Below, in pieces: positions 17,646 through 29,700 of a stretch of DNA of 64,000 nt. Source of the DNA: Beaufortia kweichowensis (Eukaryota; Chordata; Actinopteri; Cypriniformes; Gastromyzontidae); NCBI GenBank assembly GCA_019155185.1, contig CM032795.1, positions 18,703,795 to 18,767,794 of the forward strand, in the 5' to 3' direction. The notes below the pieces were generated by a model. It was not told the origin of the DNA. It saw only the letters and a list, made by a program, of their open reading frames with translations, and searched no databases. Within the stretch, counting starts at the first letter, position 1. Every line of letters starts with the position of its first letter. The position numbers and the translations under genes were made by a program.

Positions 17646-18355
17646 AAAAATATCATAGTAGAACAAGCAGGGAAAAAAACAACAGATTCATTTAACTGCA
17701 TACTTTTCAAGATATTGAAAATTAGGTATCAAATAAGTCATACAGAAATGCATAAAAAAATAATAAATAATAATAAGACCTGCTTTATATAAATCATGCT
17801 TTATGCAATTAATCTAATCATGACTAATCTAATCATAGAAAGGTCTCAAGACTCAAGGATAAATATTTCACAAATTTTCATTAAAAAAAATACAAAATAT
17901 TTGTTTAAAATTAATGAAAAAAAATGTCAATGTTATTTAATTAAAAAATAAAAAAATATAAAAAATATCTAAATTTAAAAGATTGTAGTATGGATAGTGC
18001 AATTTATGTATATGCCAATAGTGGCAGTTACCAGATTAAATGCATCCATTTATGTAAAAAGGCCAACTTTCATTCTATATAATATGCAAAATTACTTCAT
18101 CAAAGATGAATGATAACACATTACAAAGAAAATATAGTACTGCACCCACACATACTGTACAGTAGATGTACAGTAGACATACGGTCAAAAAGTTTGTACA
18201 TTATTTAATACAATATGTACTGTCACAGTTCACAATTTTAAACATGGCATTATTATTCACATAGCTCTGCCAATTTATTTATTTTTCTGGTTCATTGAAC
18301 ATCTATAGTTTGCTTTGCTTACCAATCAAAACAGTAAATACGGAAAGAGCGCAAA
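17646..18355. other. AT-rich noncoding stretch, no gene seen
   Basis: Low-complexity A-rich sequence around 17740-17990 and unremarkable unique sequence after it. Confidence 0.65.
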
Positions 18356-18670
18356 CAAACATCACATTAAACGTGCACAGCTGTCCCCAATTAAAGCTAG
18401 CATACCGCGCTAATACATGCTAATGGAATGTGAGCTAATATTTGACGGATCCGTGCTGTCACTAGAAAATGAACGAGAGCTGCAGGTTTTGCAAACTGGA
18501 GCAGAAATGAGCTAGGCTTAAAAATGCCTTTTAAATTCCAGCATTATTAGCTTTCCACTAATTTTCCTGCCTAATTACATACTCTTTGAGGAAAATTTCA
18601 GAGCTATTAATAATGCACTTGGAGTAATTAGCAACATAAATATTTATAATGAAGTAGATTACCCATGCAC
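18356..18670. promoter_or_regulatory. Enhancer-like block, strong homeodomain-core density
   Basis: Contains CCAATTAAAGCTAGC, GCTAATACATGCTAATGG, ATTATTAGC, CACTAATTTTCC, CCTAATTACATA, ATTAATAATGC and GTAATTAGC within about 310 bp, with no simple repeat. This is among the best candidates for a conserved noncoding element in the window. Sequence comparison with other fish would decide it. Confidence 0.4.
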
Positions 18671-18949
18671 CCACGGATGTGTGTGTGTGTGCATGAAAAT
18701 AGGAACTGTCATATGAATTAGAGGACCTTCATTTAGGTCATTAAACAATTACCCGGTGAATTGACAGGTTAATTCTATAGTGTTTACTCATTTTTGGATT
18801 GGTCAAGTTGGATACCCAAGTGTCTCAAACCCCTCCAGTTTAGACTGGTTTTCAGCAGGGCACACAATAAAGTTTCCAGACTGTTAATCGTTAGTAAATC
18901 AAACTACACCCGTGTGCCCGCCATCGGTGATTTTACCTGACAAAATCTC

Positions 18950-19310
18950 ATCAGTCATTAGCATTAAACCTGGTCCCTGTGCTGAGAGGCTACAGACCTC
19001 CGAGTGAACTGGGCCAGATGGAGGGCCCATTAAGAATTAATTGACTTGTCAAGCGGTCAGACCGTTCGGTGGCGGAGACGGAAATAATTGCAGATGGGAA
19101 GTGAAAAGGGCTGTGACGCCCAGCGGGCGACCGCGGTCTCACACGAAGCGCCTTATACGTGTTCTTCCAAACATGCCTACTGGCCTTCATGTCTCGCCCT
19201 TTTCTCGTTCACTCTCTCTGACCAGCGCTAATTACAACGCCCTCGGAATGTGCTACACTAAAAGGTCAACGCGAGTGGCAAGCCGACGTTAAATATCAAA
19301 GTAATCTCTT
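18950..19310. promoter_or_regulatory. Enhancer-like block of balanced composition
   Basis: The block includes AAGAATTAATTGACTTGTCAAG and a GC-rich part from 19060 to 19270. Open frames on both strands (19041-19292 plus, 18990-19190 minus) overlap and have no recognisable protein character, so a regulatory reading is preferred to a coding one. Confidence 0.3.
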
Positions 19311-19865
19311 CTTACATGACACACACACAGCGAGGGCCTTTAACACTGCCAAAGCATGTTAATCTGCTGAAGAATAAAAAGAACTAATCATAAAACAGAT
19401 CATATAATACAAATCAATAGGTCTGAAACTAAAAATAAGGTAATATCTTTAAAAATATGAGGGAAACTAACTTTAGATAAATTGAGATCGGACTGAAGGC
19501 ACTTATAAAACATAAAACAACATATTCTTTGAATAAACCAAAGAAAATATGAAGAATAAATTCACAGTTTTGTCCTCAGATAAACTCTTTGTGACAAAGT
19601 AAAGTTAAAATATAAGATACTGTGAGTGGTAATGATTTGTGCTCTTTATCGTCATTAAACCAAGTAAAACCAGCTAAACAATTCTCCTACCTAATTAAGT
19701 CATTTTTATGTCAGATAACTTTCTTACCATTGGCAAACGCGTCAAAAAGGTAAGTTTGCACCACGAAAGTGATCAAAACAACCACAGAAAGCTCAGCAAA
19801 AGAGGAAAGATTTTAATCCTCTCTCATTTTGTGCCACACCACTCGCCCGCTCCTGTTTTTGTAGT
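19311..19865. other. AT-rich noncoding stretch, no gene seen
   Basis: Unique AT-rich sequence with no motif that stands out. Confidence 0.65.
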
Positions 19866-20110
19866 TGCAGTTATTGCTTTTCCCCAAATGAATTGCAAAA
19901 TGTTAAGATTTGCATTTCAATCTGGCAACCCTCTCGTTCTCTCTGTAAAGCGATAACAACCTGTTCTCCCCAGCACAGAGTCTCATTCAACAGCCAGCTC
20001 TGTTTTGTAAAGGCCCTGCAACAATGTAATTGCGGTTTTCCTCTCCATCATTATGGGGGTAGCTTTTGGCGGCCTGTTTACAAGCTAAATAAATAGCTAC
20101 ACAAAACATC
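19866..20110. promoter_or_regulatory. Possible conserved noncoding block
   Basis: Pyrimidine-balanced, repeat-free sequence with CAATGTAATTGCGG and TATTGCTTTTCC words, in contrast with the AT-rich flanks. Weak evidence, composition only. Confidence 0.22.
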
Positions 20111-23100
20111 TGGAGCTGCAGAAGAGGCCTTGAGTGGGCTCTTCACAATACCTTAAGAGAACACGCAAAACAAGAAGGAAAAAGAGCTTTGGGTCTTGTG
20201 GATTAACCGTTTGAGACCCAGCGAAACCACTTATCTTAAAAAAAGAAAAGCTTATGCTACCCTATACAGATAAATAGGTATCAATGACGAATTTTTTTGA
20301 TTTTGTGAATATGAGATGGTTTGTATCTACCTTATGGTCCGCGGTTCATTTATTTTTCTCGCTGTCGAGGTCAACATAGTTTATAGGGTCATTGTCGTCT
20401 AGATTTATACCTCCTAGGGCACTTTCCGAAAAACCGATACCTCTGCTGGAGCCTGGAGAACGAGGTCGTCAAAACTTCACGCAGAGACTTAAGCTGCATT
20501 GAAGCGACTGTGATATAAACTCAGCCGTCTGCCGCAGTCCAGGGTGTTGTTGAAGTTCTACAAGTCTTAAAAGTGCCCTCACGTCAATATTTATAAAACA
20601 CAACCTCAATATTACCGCCGCTCCGCGCCAGCAGCCTAATGTAATGATATGGTGGAAAATTCTAAAGCACTGGCAGATGTTCTCCTCAGGGTTTAAAACC
20701 ACAAATCTCTCCATCTCGTGTGCAAAAGTAGCCGTAGAAGCCTCGCGGAGAATATGGGTTGTGTAAACATCGGGAGGAGGCCAAGTCTGGAGGAGCGTAA
20801 TAACTCCTTTAGTCATATATCATGTCTTAAGTTACATCACAAAATAAACCAAGTAATTCAGCGGTCCACATGTCATTTCCACCACGAGGGCTCATCCATA
20901 CATAAAATATTACAATCCTTATCCCCACATGACTCCGCATTTACCACTCTCATAAATTTACTTTTGCCTCAAGAAATACTTTGTTTCTACTCTTGAGCAC
21001 TGAGTTGGAGTTGAAAAATGTAAAGTAGTTGAATTATGTTAAAGGCATCCTGTAAAGCTATATGAGGTAATGGGGAAAATACGGGAAACAGAGGAAATGT
21101 GATACGTTTGATTTTATTTAAAAAACGCATTGCCTGGCATTCAACATTGTGTTTTTGGAGTTTCTCAATTGACAAAAGTCACTTATTGACTCACAACCAT
21201 TGAATCATCCACTTGTGCACGTCCTATTGATCACAATGGCATTCCATGCTCTTTAAAACCTCTTACGGTACATTGAGCTTCGTGTGAAAGAGCAAAAAGA
21301 TATTTGTGTATAACCAATAACATCAGTTAAAAAAGAAGCACAATATATAAATACTCAGTATAGTTTGTGTTTACAGTGTTTATACTAAATTGAGTAAAAA
21401 GCTCAATATTTAAAAACCTACACTACTGCTGGTGTTTATACTACTTTGCAAAAATCAAAAAATGTAAACGTAAGGGGACATTGCACAGAAAGCGTCTTTG
21501 GATCTAAAAATGTGAAACGCAGTGTTCAGGAATTGTTTTAAAAAGCGCAATTTTAATATAAGAAGGTGCCTTAAAAATGCAGCACTTGTGTATGAGACAT
21601 TGCAAATGATGTGAGACATGAGCACAATGGACAAACACATTCATCTTGTGCATGTTTACATAGAAAAACCATGGAAATGTGTTCCTTAGAAGCACAATAT
21701 TTAAAAACTCAGTGTTTGTTATTATAATTATATTTCATGTATAAATACTATGATTGGTTGAAAACACTACAATAAGCAAAAAACAAAACTTGTTGGTTGA
21801 AATTCGAAAGAACTAGATAACAATCCTGTCATGCCACCCTGTCGTTCCTCTTTTGTTTATTTTCGTTATGAAGTACCAACGCTAATGCCAGAGAGATACG
21901 ATAGTGATCTTTACATTCCAATTGCATTGCGGTCTTGATAGATAGAACAACCCAAACGTGATAAAGAGGAAGGAAGGCAGGCAGGACAAAATGAGAACAG
22001 AATTAAGTGCCAGATGAAAATATGAAACCTGTCCTGCAAGCGAGAGAACGATCATCTTTCATGTCTAAACCGAAAGGTCAGTGGTGTGATCCTTCTGTCC
22101 GGGCCAACGGCCAATCCTGTCACACCTAACACACACACACATCGTCGCCGCAGAGAGTTACAACAGCTGTTAAGTGTGCATAATGAATGCTGTAAACCCG
22201 AGCAGTAAAACCAGGCACGACGCCCGGGGCGGAAACAGAGACGACACTAAATTCCAGATCATGAGAACTGAAGCAGAGGGCATTTAAAGAATCTTAATGA
22301 AGTAACAACTGCGCTGGAAGTCATAGTGTTGGATACTTCTAATAATAAAATGTTATTTGCATTGCTCTTATTCGGCCTCCCCATTACCGTCCATCCCAAA
22401 AACAAACAAATAAAACAACTTTGATGTGTCTTTATGTGTTTTACCATAAAATGCTCCATTGTAAATTCCCATACGTTCCAAATTTAAACAAACAGACTGA
22501 AGTTGCATAAAATACTTGCATCTTATTCACAATCCACCTGCTATTCAAAGCAGAAATCAATGCTCTATAGCAAATAAACTTTTATAACTTTTATATTGCA
22601 AATGAGCTATATCATGCAAATGTCAACCATAACATATTCTTAATATTATATACATATTCAACATTCTTAAAGCATTTGTTTATGTATAAATCATGATTTT
22701 TTATAGTCAGGTAAAGTGCCGTTTTCAGAATTGTCACATCCACAACAGTCCATATTCCTCATAAGTGGGCACATGAAAATTAAAATAACTATTTTAAGTT
22801 CTTTGAAGAGTCATCTCTTCTCCATTTGTTGGGTATTGTTGCTTCTGTTTGTGCATTTTAACAGAAATCAAATTAATTCAAAGTATTTTAATGTCTGGCC
22901 TCTAACAGGGCCGATATATTTGTAAAAAAAATACATTCTGTGAGAATTTATATTTCAAGTTTGACTGAAAATGTCACATCCATAATGCTGGAATTGTCCA
23001 AATGTTAAACATTGTTCTTTTGCCACACACCTACAACTGAAATGAACTGAAATAAACATCTACTACATTCCCTCACTCCCATAACACACTTCTCATTAGG

Positions 23101-23136
23101 ACACAGCGGTGCTCATTCTGCTTCCTGTTTGCTCAG
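20111..23136. other. Noncoding stretch, no gene seen
   Basis: Mostly unique sequence. 20330-20800 and 22020-22260 are less AT-rich. A diverged direct repeat links 21334-21360 and 21688-21714 (AGAAGCACAATAT... ACTCAGT), with a shorter related word near 21395. This may be an old mobile-element footprint. No supported exon. Confidence 0.55.
21334..21714. repeat. Diverged direct repeat pair, about 355 bp apart
   Basis: AGAAGCACAATATATAAATA with CTCAGTA (21334-21360) recurs as AGAAGCACAATATTTAAAAA with CTCAGTG (21688-21714). A third partial copy, CTCAATATTTAAAAACCTAC, is near 21403. The origin is unknown. Confidence 0.4.
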
Positions 23137-23354
23137 CATCAGCTCTTGTTCCTCTCACCAGAGGCATCAGACAGACCGTTGATGTGCCATCTACCCCACA
23201 GAGACTGAAGCTGAACATCATTAACAAGCTTGAATATTACGGAAAAATACAGCTTGCACTGACCAACATCATAAAAATCAACCAGAAGGACGTTGCTTTT
23301 GACGGACACCTGGTTTTACTCTACAAGGGCAACTTTATCTCTCTGATGTACTGA
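23137..23354 (+). CDS. Candidate coding exon, unknown protein (possible terminal exon)
   Basis: I do not recognise this protein. A good acceptor (CTTCCTGTTTGCTCAG) precedes a frame that stays open for about 72 codons to a TGA at 23352-23354. The frame enters with one base from an upstream exon. A second possible acceptor is CTCTTGTTCCTCTCACCAG, ending at 23161. The peptide has a protein-like mix: GIRQTVDVPS near the start, a repeated aliphatic pattern (LKLNIINKLEYYGKIQLALT), DGHLVLLYKG and a final NFISLMY. The alternation of aliphatic and polar residues would suit beta strands. A very faint resemblance to netrin-type NTR modules crossed my mind but lacks the cysteines and is not claimed. No poly(A) signal is obvious after the stop and no upstream partner exon is identified. 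It could equally be a decayed exon or chance. Confidence 0.25.
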
Positions 23355-23893
23355 CCTCTCTCATGAACCTTAAAAGGTAGCAAGTTTACAAGCTCATTCA
23401 TTTAGAAGCAGTGATTCATTAACGGAAAGCAAGCGTGCATTTATAGAGCTGCGTGTCAGTGCGAGTGATGGAGTGATTAAGTGGAAATGAAGTTTACTTA
23501 AAAGGGAATGTAAATCTAAAGCTGCACTTAACTTCCAGACCACTGTATACAGAGAAATACTCCGTTAAAAATGCCTCATAAAATGTGACGCCTCCAGTAA
23601 ATAGCAACCACATGTGTAATCCTATAAAGATGTCATTTGATAAACCGTAAATGTGGTGATGAAATACTGTATCAATATAAAAATCGATGGGCTGGAAATA
23701 GTCAAGAACATGTCTGGGTCACACTATATATAAATCATATTAATTTTAACAGTATATATAAATGTATATTTTATCATTTCAATTAAAATTACACTATTAA
23801 AAACTATAAATTATATATTAAAATTATATATAAAAAATGTTAATTATTTAGTATTTTTATATCATTACCTTATTTTTATATCATTATTTTTGT

Positions 23894-23932
23894 ATCATTA
23901 TATCATTATATCATTATATCATTTATATCATT
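23894..23932. repeat. (ATATCATT)n short tandem repeat
   Basis: Four to five tandem ATCATT/TATATCATT units inside a very AT-rich stretch (23700-23935). Confidence 0.8.
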
Positions 23933-25749
23933 AGCATTGCGCTAAATTACATTTAAGTATAACGGCATTGTATTACTGTATGTTTTACTACAGGTAAAAA
24001 CAGCATAAATTATTCTGGCCTTTTGTTATATCAGTCAAACCATCACTGCTGCTCATTTACTAAACAACAAGAGATAAATGTGGCTCCAGGTTTGAAGTGT
24101 TCAGTGCTGCAATGATTACAGAGCAGCTTTACAGCTATACTAACCAAATAAATACTCACAGACACCTGCTGTCAAACCTGTGAAGACTACCGCACATGTC
24201 TGTGAGATACGCTAACAAACCGATATGTACACACACACGCAGGTGTAGAAGAACAGGTGCTATGGCCAAACTCTCCCCATCAGTTCTTCAATCACATGCA
24301 CAGAGTAAACCTGTCATTATGAGAGCTATCATTACAAGAAAAGCACCTAGTTACCCAAACACCCCCTGACGCCCACCTGACATCACGCACAATTTGGGAT
24401 TTGGTAGTGTACTGTATCCTTCAAAACCCGGGTACTCAGATCTAGTTTGCAAAATGAGGAGAAATTGCGTTTAGCACAGACTACTCACTGGCATTTCAAA
24501 ATAAACATCACAACATATCATCCATATTATTTATGTTCATAACAGCGGTTAATTCTAGAAGGTTAAATATGAAATCACGTAATACTTTCCACTGTATCTC
24601 TCCTGTGTGTCTGTGTGTCACAAACACATTATTCAGCATCTTGCCTACTGACAAACTATTCCTAGAAATGTAATATCTTGTGACTTCACACCCACTCATG
24701 CTTGACATAACCAGAGACATGATTTGTCTAATAAACTTTTCACGAAAGCAACATTAACAAGGAGTGGCCTTTCATAAAAGAGAAATATGCTCTAAAGAAT
24801 AATCAAATTCTGGTGTGCAAATACATGCACTGATGCATCACATGACATTAGCGATACGCACGGCATGCTTAACCAATCTTTATGCATTCCACAAGTTAAT
24901 TCAATATCCCACAAAATAAAAAGAAACCCTGAAGAATGCTGCAGCTACATTTAACTGTTTCATACTTAGTGTCAACATACTCATTATACTGAGGTGTGTA
25001 GTGATTTGAGATAATAAGATAATGAGATAAGTGCTCAAAGTGTAAAACCTGTCCTGCCTTTATGAAGTAAACAACATTAAATCTAACCAGAACATCCACA
25101 TATCTTTCAGAGAAAAATTCTCAATGTATGTAACAGGAATCATACAGCAGTAATTACTCGTGCCTTGTAGAACATTTATGGATGTGGTAGTCATTGAAAC
25201 AGAAGAATGCTAATTTGGTTATTTATGGTCGACCTCACCACGTAGACCATAATTGCTAGGGAAGATTTAAATGTTTTCCTTCTGTTTGTGCGTCGCTTTA
25301 AACGGTCTTTTTTAAACCACAAGGAGGTGTCAACTGAAATTTCAAGACAGATAAATGGCAAGCCGAATGAATACATGTTAAGCTTTGGTGGACAGACCAG
25401 TTTCTTTTTGACTAATTTCTTTTATCGTTTAACTATGCTACAAAAGTGTAGAAAGACGTGCAAACTATGCAAAATTAGTCGGCAAGAAACAGTGTTAGCG
25501 ACCTGTTTTATGTCTGTAACCTGATGTATTTCAAATAAAACACTTAAGAGGAAAGATTGAATCTGACTCGACTTTATGCACATGGAACTGTCTGGATTGT
25601 GAGAAGTCTCTGTTTGACAAGTGGTTTGAGGGGAGGAGATAAAAATAAGTGAGTTTGGTCACGCCAGCTGAAAGAAAAACCATTTCAGAGGCAATGCAAT
25701 ATGTTAAAAAAGTAAATACCGTCTATGTTTAATTTCATTTTCGTTGCAG
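23933..25749. other. Noncoding stretch, no gene seen
   Basis: AT-rich unique sequence with no supported exon or recognised repeat. Short open frames at 24508-24720 and 25288-25524 show no recognisable domain. Confidence 0.6.
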
Positions 25750-25868
25750 GACCAGATGAACTACTGAAAAGAAATTTCCGACACATGAAAAAAGACCTGA
25801 GCAGACATATGTTTTCTTCGTTATTTAGCAGATTTAGACTAATCGCAGGAAAAGTCTCGGTTAAATGA
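25750..25868 (+). CDS. Candidate terminal exon, unknown peptide
   Basis: A strong acceptor (TTTAATTTCATTTTCGTTGCAG, 3' part) is followed by only one long open frame: two bases completing a codon, then 38 codons to a TGA at 25866-25868. The peptide starts PDELLKRNFRHMKKDLSRHM and continues as a basic, amphipathic stretch ending in AGKVSVK. The other two frames close within six codons. There is no donor within the frame, so it could only be a 3' terminal exon, and no AATAAA signal follows closely. I do not recognise the family. Chance is a serious alternative for a frame of this length. Confidence 0.2.
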
Positions 25869-26247
25869 GGATCTCAAGAGCTCCACCTAGACTTGAACCC
25901 GCAGCCACCGTTTCACCTGCACCTAATTTACCTACAACATCTGTTGAAAATTTAGCAGAAGGTGGACAAGTTCAACATGACAGACATAAACCCACAAGCC
26001 TTCAAACCCCTACAGTATGCACTGTATGAAGCTCAGACCACTAAAATATACTTCCCTGAGGTCTCCACATTCCTAATGCTGTTCCAGCCCACATTCTGAC
26101 AGCACTGACAGGTGTTGATGAATCACAGCACTTTAACTAGGGCAGGACTCTCAGCCTGCTAATAAATGGCCTGCCCAAACCGTAGATGATTTCTTGTTCA
26201 ATGTATGGATTAAAACAGAACCAGGTGCATGTGTGTGCGTGTGATAA

Positions 26248-26350
26248 GACTGGGTGATATACTGAATATTCATGAAGAATCTGAGATCATTTTCTCATGA
26301 TAGAGTTAAAATTGTGAATATTGTGATGATTTTATATATTGTGATTAAAG
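26248..26350. mobile_element. Fragment of a GACTGGGTGATAT-type DNA element
   Basis: The words GACTGGGTGATATACTGAAT, CTCATGATAGAGTTAAAAT and GTGAATATTGTGATGATTTT in this order resemble a repeat that recurs in fish genomes and carries ATATCG/ATATTGTGAT words. Ends cannot be defined. Confidence 0.4.
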
Positions 26351-26438
26351 GGGCCATTGCAATATAGTTGTATGGCTATCTAGATGTGAAAGAGTTTAAA
26401 CAAACTCTGTGTGCACGACTTAATCTTCCGTAGTAAGT

Positions 26439-26646
26439 TTAAAGGGATAATTCACCCAAAAATAAAAATGATGTCATATTTTTTCACTCTTATGTCATTT
26501 AAACCCTGTATGTGGAATCCATACTATGAAAGTGAATGGGTGCCGGGAACCAGCGTTTTGCAAAACATCTTTTGTGTTTTACAGGTTTGACATGACATGA
26601 GGGTGAGTAAATAATAAAATAATCTCTATTTCTATTATCCCTTTAA
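26439..26646. mobile_element. Complete TTAA-flanked palindromic MITE
   Basis: The left end TTAAAGGGATAATTCACCCA is mirrored by the right end TATTATCCCTTTAA, and both ends coincide with TTAA, which is the target duplication expected of piggyBac-like insertions. The interior has CATTTAAACCCTGTATG on the left and ACAGGTTTGACATGACATG with AGGGTGAGTAAATAAT on the right, the hallmark words of this abundant cyprinid family. At about 208 bp it is the best preserved copy of the family here. It carries no coding capacity. Confidence 0.85.
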
Positions 26647-26731
26647 TACATTTCCACAAATACTCTTATAATACAATGTGTACAATAACAATTATATGAA
26701 TATTAAACGTTTTATATTAAAAACATAAAAC

Positions 26732-26765
26732 ATGGTAGATGCTTTTATCCAAAGCAACTTTCATT
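26732..26765 (-). mobile_element. SINE tail remnant, minus strand
   Basis: Reads on the minus strand as AAGTTGCTTTGGATAAAAGC and then ATCTACCATG, the conserved tail of the SINE family seen at 13771 and 15107. It starts about 85 bp after a MITE. Confidence 0.55.
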
Positions 26766-29700
26766 ATAATAAAACATATTTTAAAAAGCCTTACAAATAT
26801 CAGGATATAATAGTTTCATCTATATCACCCAGCCCCGTGTGTGTGTGTGTACTTGAGATGTCCGTGTGTTCCTCAAGACGAGCCGCTGAACCCTGTTGTT
26901 TCACGCATTTCCTAAACACTATGATCACTCCCTCTTGTGAACACAAACCCAGAATGTCTCACTGTTTTAGCCTCCACTCCCTAATTACAGCTGTCCCATC
27001 AAGCCAAGGGAGCAGACGCGTGGAGGGACGGGGATGCAGAGAGGAGGCGTTGAGCCAGAGGCGAGACATCTCATCACCAGAGAGGGGAATACTGCTTCTG
27101 CCTTCCCCTGCTTCCCGCCAACCGGCCTCTCACACTGTGTAATTGAGGCTTTGGCTCATTTGGGGTTGTCAGGTCTGCAGACTAAGACCCTACAATATAC
27201 AAAAGTCATTCTGTGCTACAGGAATGCAATGCAAGTGTTGCTGGTGGACTACACCATTTATCCAGCTCTTAAGTTTTGAAGCTAATGAAATAAATACTGT
27301 TTTTGGCAGAGATCTCTAAAATGATGTATACTCACATAAATTCAGTCATATCGTTTCACTGATCTTGGCAACACCCCTATTATCAGTGGATTTATGGAAT
27401 AAATGACTCATGTTATAATCTTATCAGTAAGTGCTATAAATTTAAAGTAATCCGTGTACTTTCTTTAATCAATCATCTGCGAATAACTGATGTTAAGACA
27501 GTCAAAGTGTTTACACAACCTACAGAACACATACTTGAACTCTTGAAATCTAATGTTGCTAGAGATTAAACTTAAACTAAAAATTTAAGATGCAATCATA
27601 ACTTTTCATCTTTATTACAAAAAATATAATAAAAACAAAATTGCAGGGAACTTTACATACTTATCTTTATGTGGGTTGAAGTCAAATGACGTCAAACTGA
27701 CATTTATCAAAAAGCATTTGTTTGCGCACAAAAAATAAGAGATTACTTAATTCTCAGGTGCGTACAACAAAAAAGGTCTATTAAAAATACTGCTTTTATT
27801 TTACATACACAAAGAAAAAAAAGGTGCAAAAATGTCTTAAAATAGACCCAAGAGCAGACGTTTTAGCCCATGCTTTCTTCAATGCTCATGTCAATCTGAC
27901 ATTTCCCACAAAATCTTAATCGGACAGCTCAGACTTAAAAATCAATATTATACGCTTACAGATAGCGGTACGGTATGAAGACAATTCTGAACAGTCACCA
28001 GTGTGAGAGGTGTGTTTGTGGATTTACAATGTACAGAAAACGTCTCTATTGAGAACCGATCACGCTTCACAGTAAGCTCATGTTTGAGAAGTATCTGTAC
28101 AGGGAGTCCAACCCAAACTGATTGTGATGATGGGAAAACAGATGACAGTTCATTTATTATCGTCTTAGTGATTGGAATAATCAAAAAAGATATTACAACT
28201 AATATTGTAAACGACAATGAAAGCCCCACATGGGGTTGTGTGTGTTTGTGGGGAAGAATAGCTGGCACCCGACGAGTACATGGAGAATGTGACAGAGCGG
28301 GTGTATGTACCACGTACCTTGGCTGGAAATGAGAGAAAATACTGCGTTCACAGTTCATTACCACATTTCTCTCTTGTGTTAATAAAAAGCCGCACGTTAC
28401 AAACGTGTCAACAGGGAAGTGTTTTCATTTACACCAAAAGAAAAAAAATGTAAGAAAATGAGATGCTAAGTAATTTCAAGTGGCTTGTTGTGTGCTTGAT
28501 AGGGACCAAGGGAGAGCGACTCAGATAAAGAGGTACGATTTCCTCCTGCGAGGAACCAGACACGTTTTTTGGCTAGAAAAAAAGGAGTAATTGCGAACAA
28601 AGAAGTCTCGGAATTGGCATCGCTCCACAGAGAGCGAATTTCATGGCCCGCTATGAGCAAAAAACATCGGGACGGCTCTTTCATGCGGTTGACTGAAGCA
28701 CCCAGGGAGAGGAAGATTTCATTCGAGCCGTTCTCAGAGGCTAGCGTCAGTTATCAAACCCAAATCAAATGATCCTACAAGTGCCACAGGCAGACACACA
28801 CAAAAAAAACTTGCTGAGAGAAAGGAAGTGCCTCTATTAGACTGGACTACAGGCGTCTGGCACGATTGATGTGCACCATCACGCTGTGAGGTTCCGTGCT
28901 CAGGAAATTAAAAGTATTTTTCATCTTTCACTATGCCTTCAGTCAGAGACAAACGCCCGAGTGATGATACACAATGGCTTTCAGAAGTTTTAAAGACAGA
29001 ACTTAGTTAATGAACAGGAACTGTTTCGGCCCCCGAGAGAGAGATTTTCAAAAGGACTTTTTTATATGAGAACATATCGATCAAATAACGTCAGGTGATA
29101 GAACTTTAGAAGACAGAAGTGCTCCTATGACGCTCACAAAGAAACACAGTATTGTATTTAATTTAATGTCAGTGTGTATTCAATACACTGAGGGCAGTAA
29201 ATGTGACGCTATAGCAATGATGTAACACACAACATCTACAGCTGTGGTTCCCAACCTTTACGAAGCCAACACAAATAAATATATTTATTTTATATTATTT
29301 ATTATATGATATTTATTATTAAATACAAATAATTGGATTACAATAATAAATAATTTATTTAAATGATAAAATAAATTCTTATTTCAAATTTGTTTGTAAT
29401 ATTACTACTTTTAATATTGCAATAATTTTGCAAAGTGATTAACTGGAAAAATGTAATCTATCTATCCATCTTTCTATCTGTGACCATCTATCCATTCATT
29501 CATTTATCCATCCATCCATAATATATCAAAAAAGTGATGCGATAATCTCTACACGAATCTTCTGTTCTGTCATCTAGCTACCGTGGGCCAAGTTGTGAAC
29601 AGCTTCAACTAGACTATTAAATGTTCATTGCTCATTTAAGATCACCAAAGGGATCACATTAGACAGTGATAGTCCTAATGCGAGGAGACGCCTCATTGGC

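Noticed and set aside
25870..25915. Minus-strand tRNA B-box-like word GGGTTCAAGTC
   Set aside because: No A box at the right distance and no cloverleaf could be drawn, so it is not a tRNA gene or a definable SINE.
28317..28345. Minus-strand donor CCAAG/GTACGTGG preceded by TTTTCTCTCATTTCCAG
   Set aside because: The acceptor would leave a five-base exon. Longer versions lack a good acceptor.
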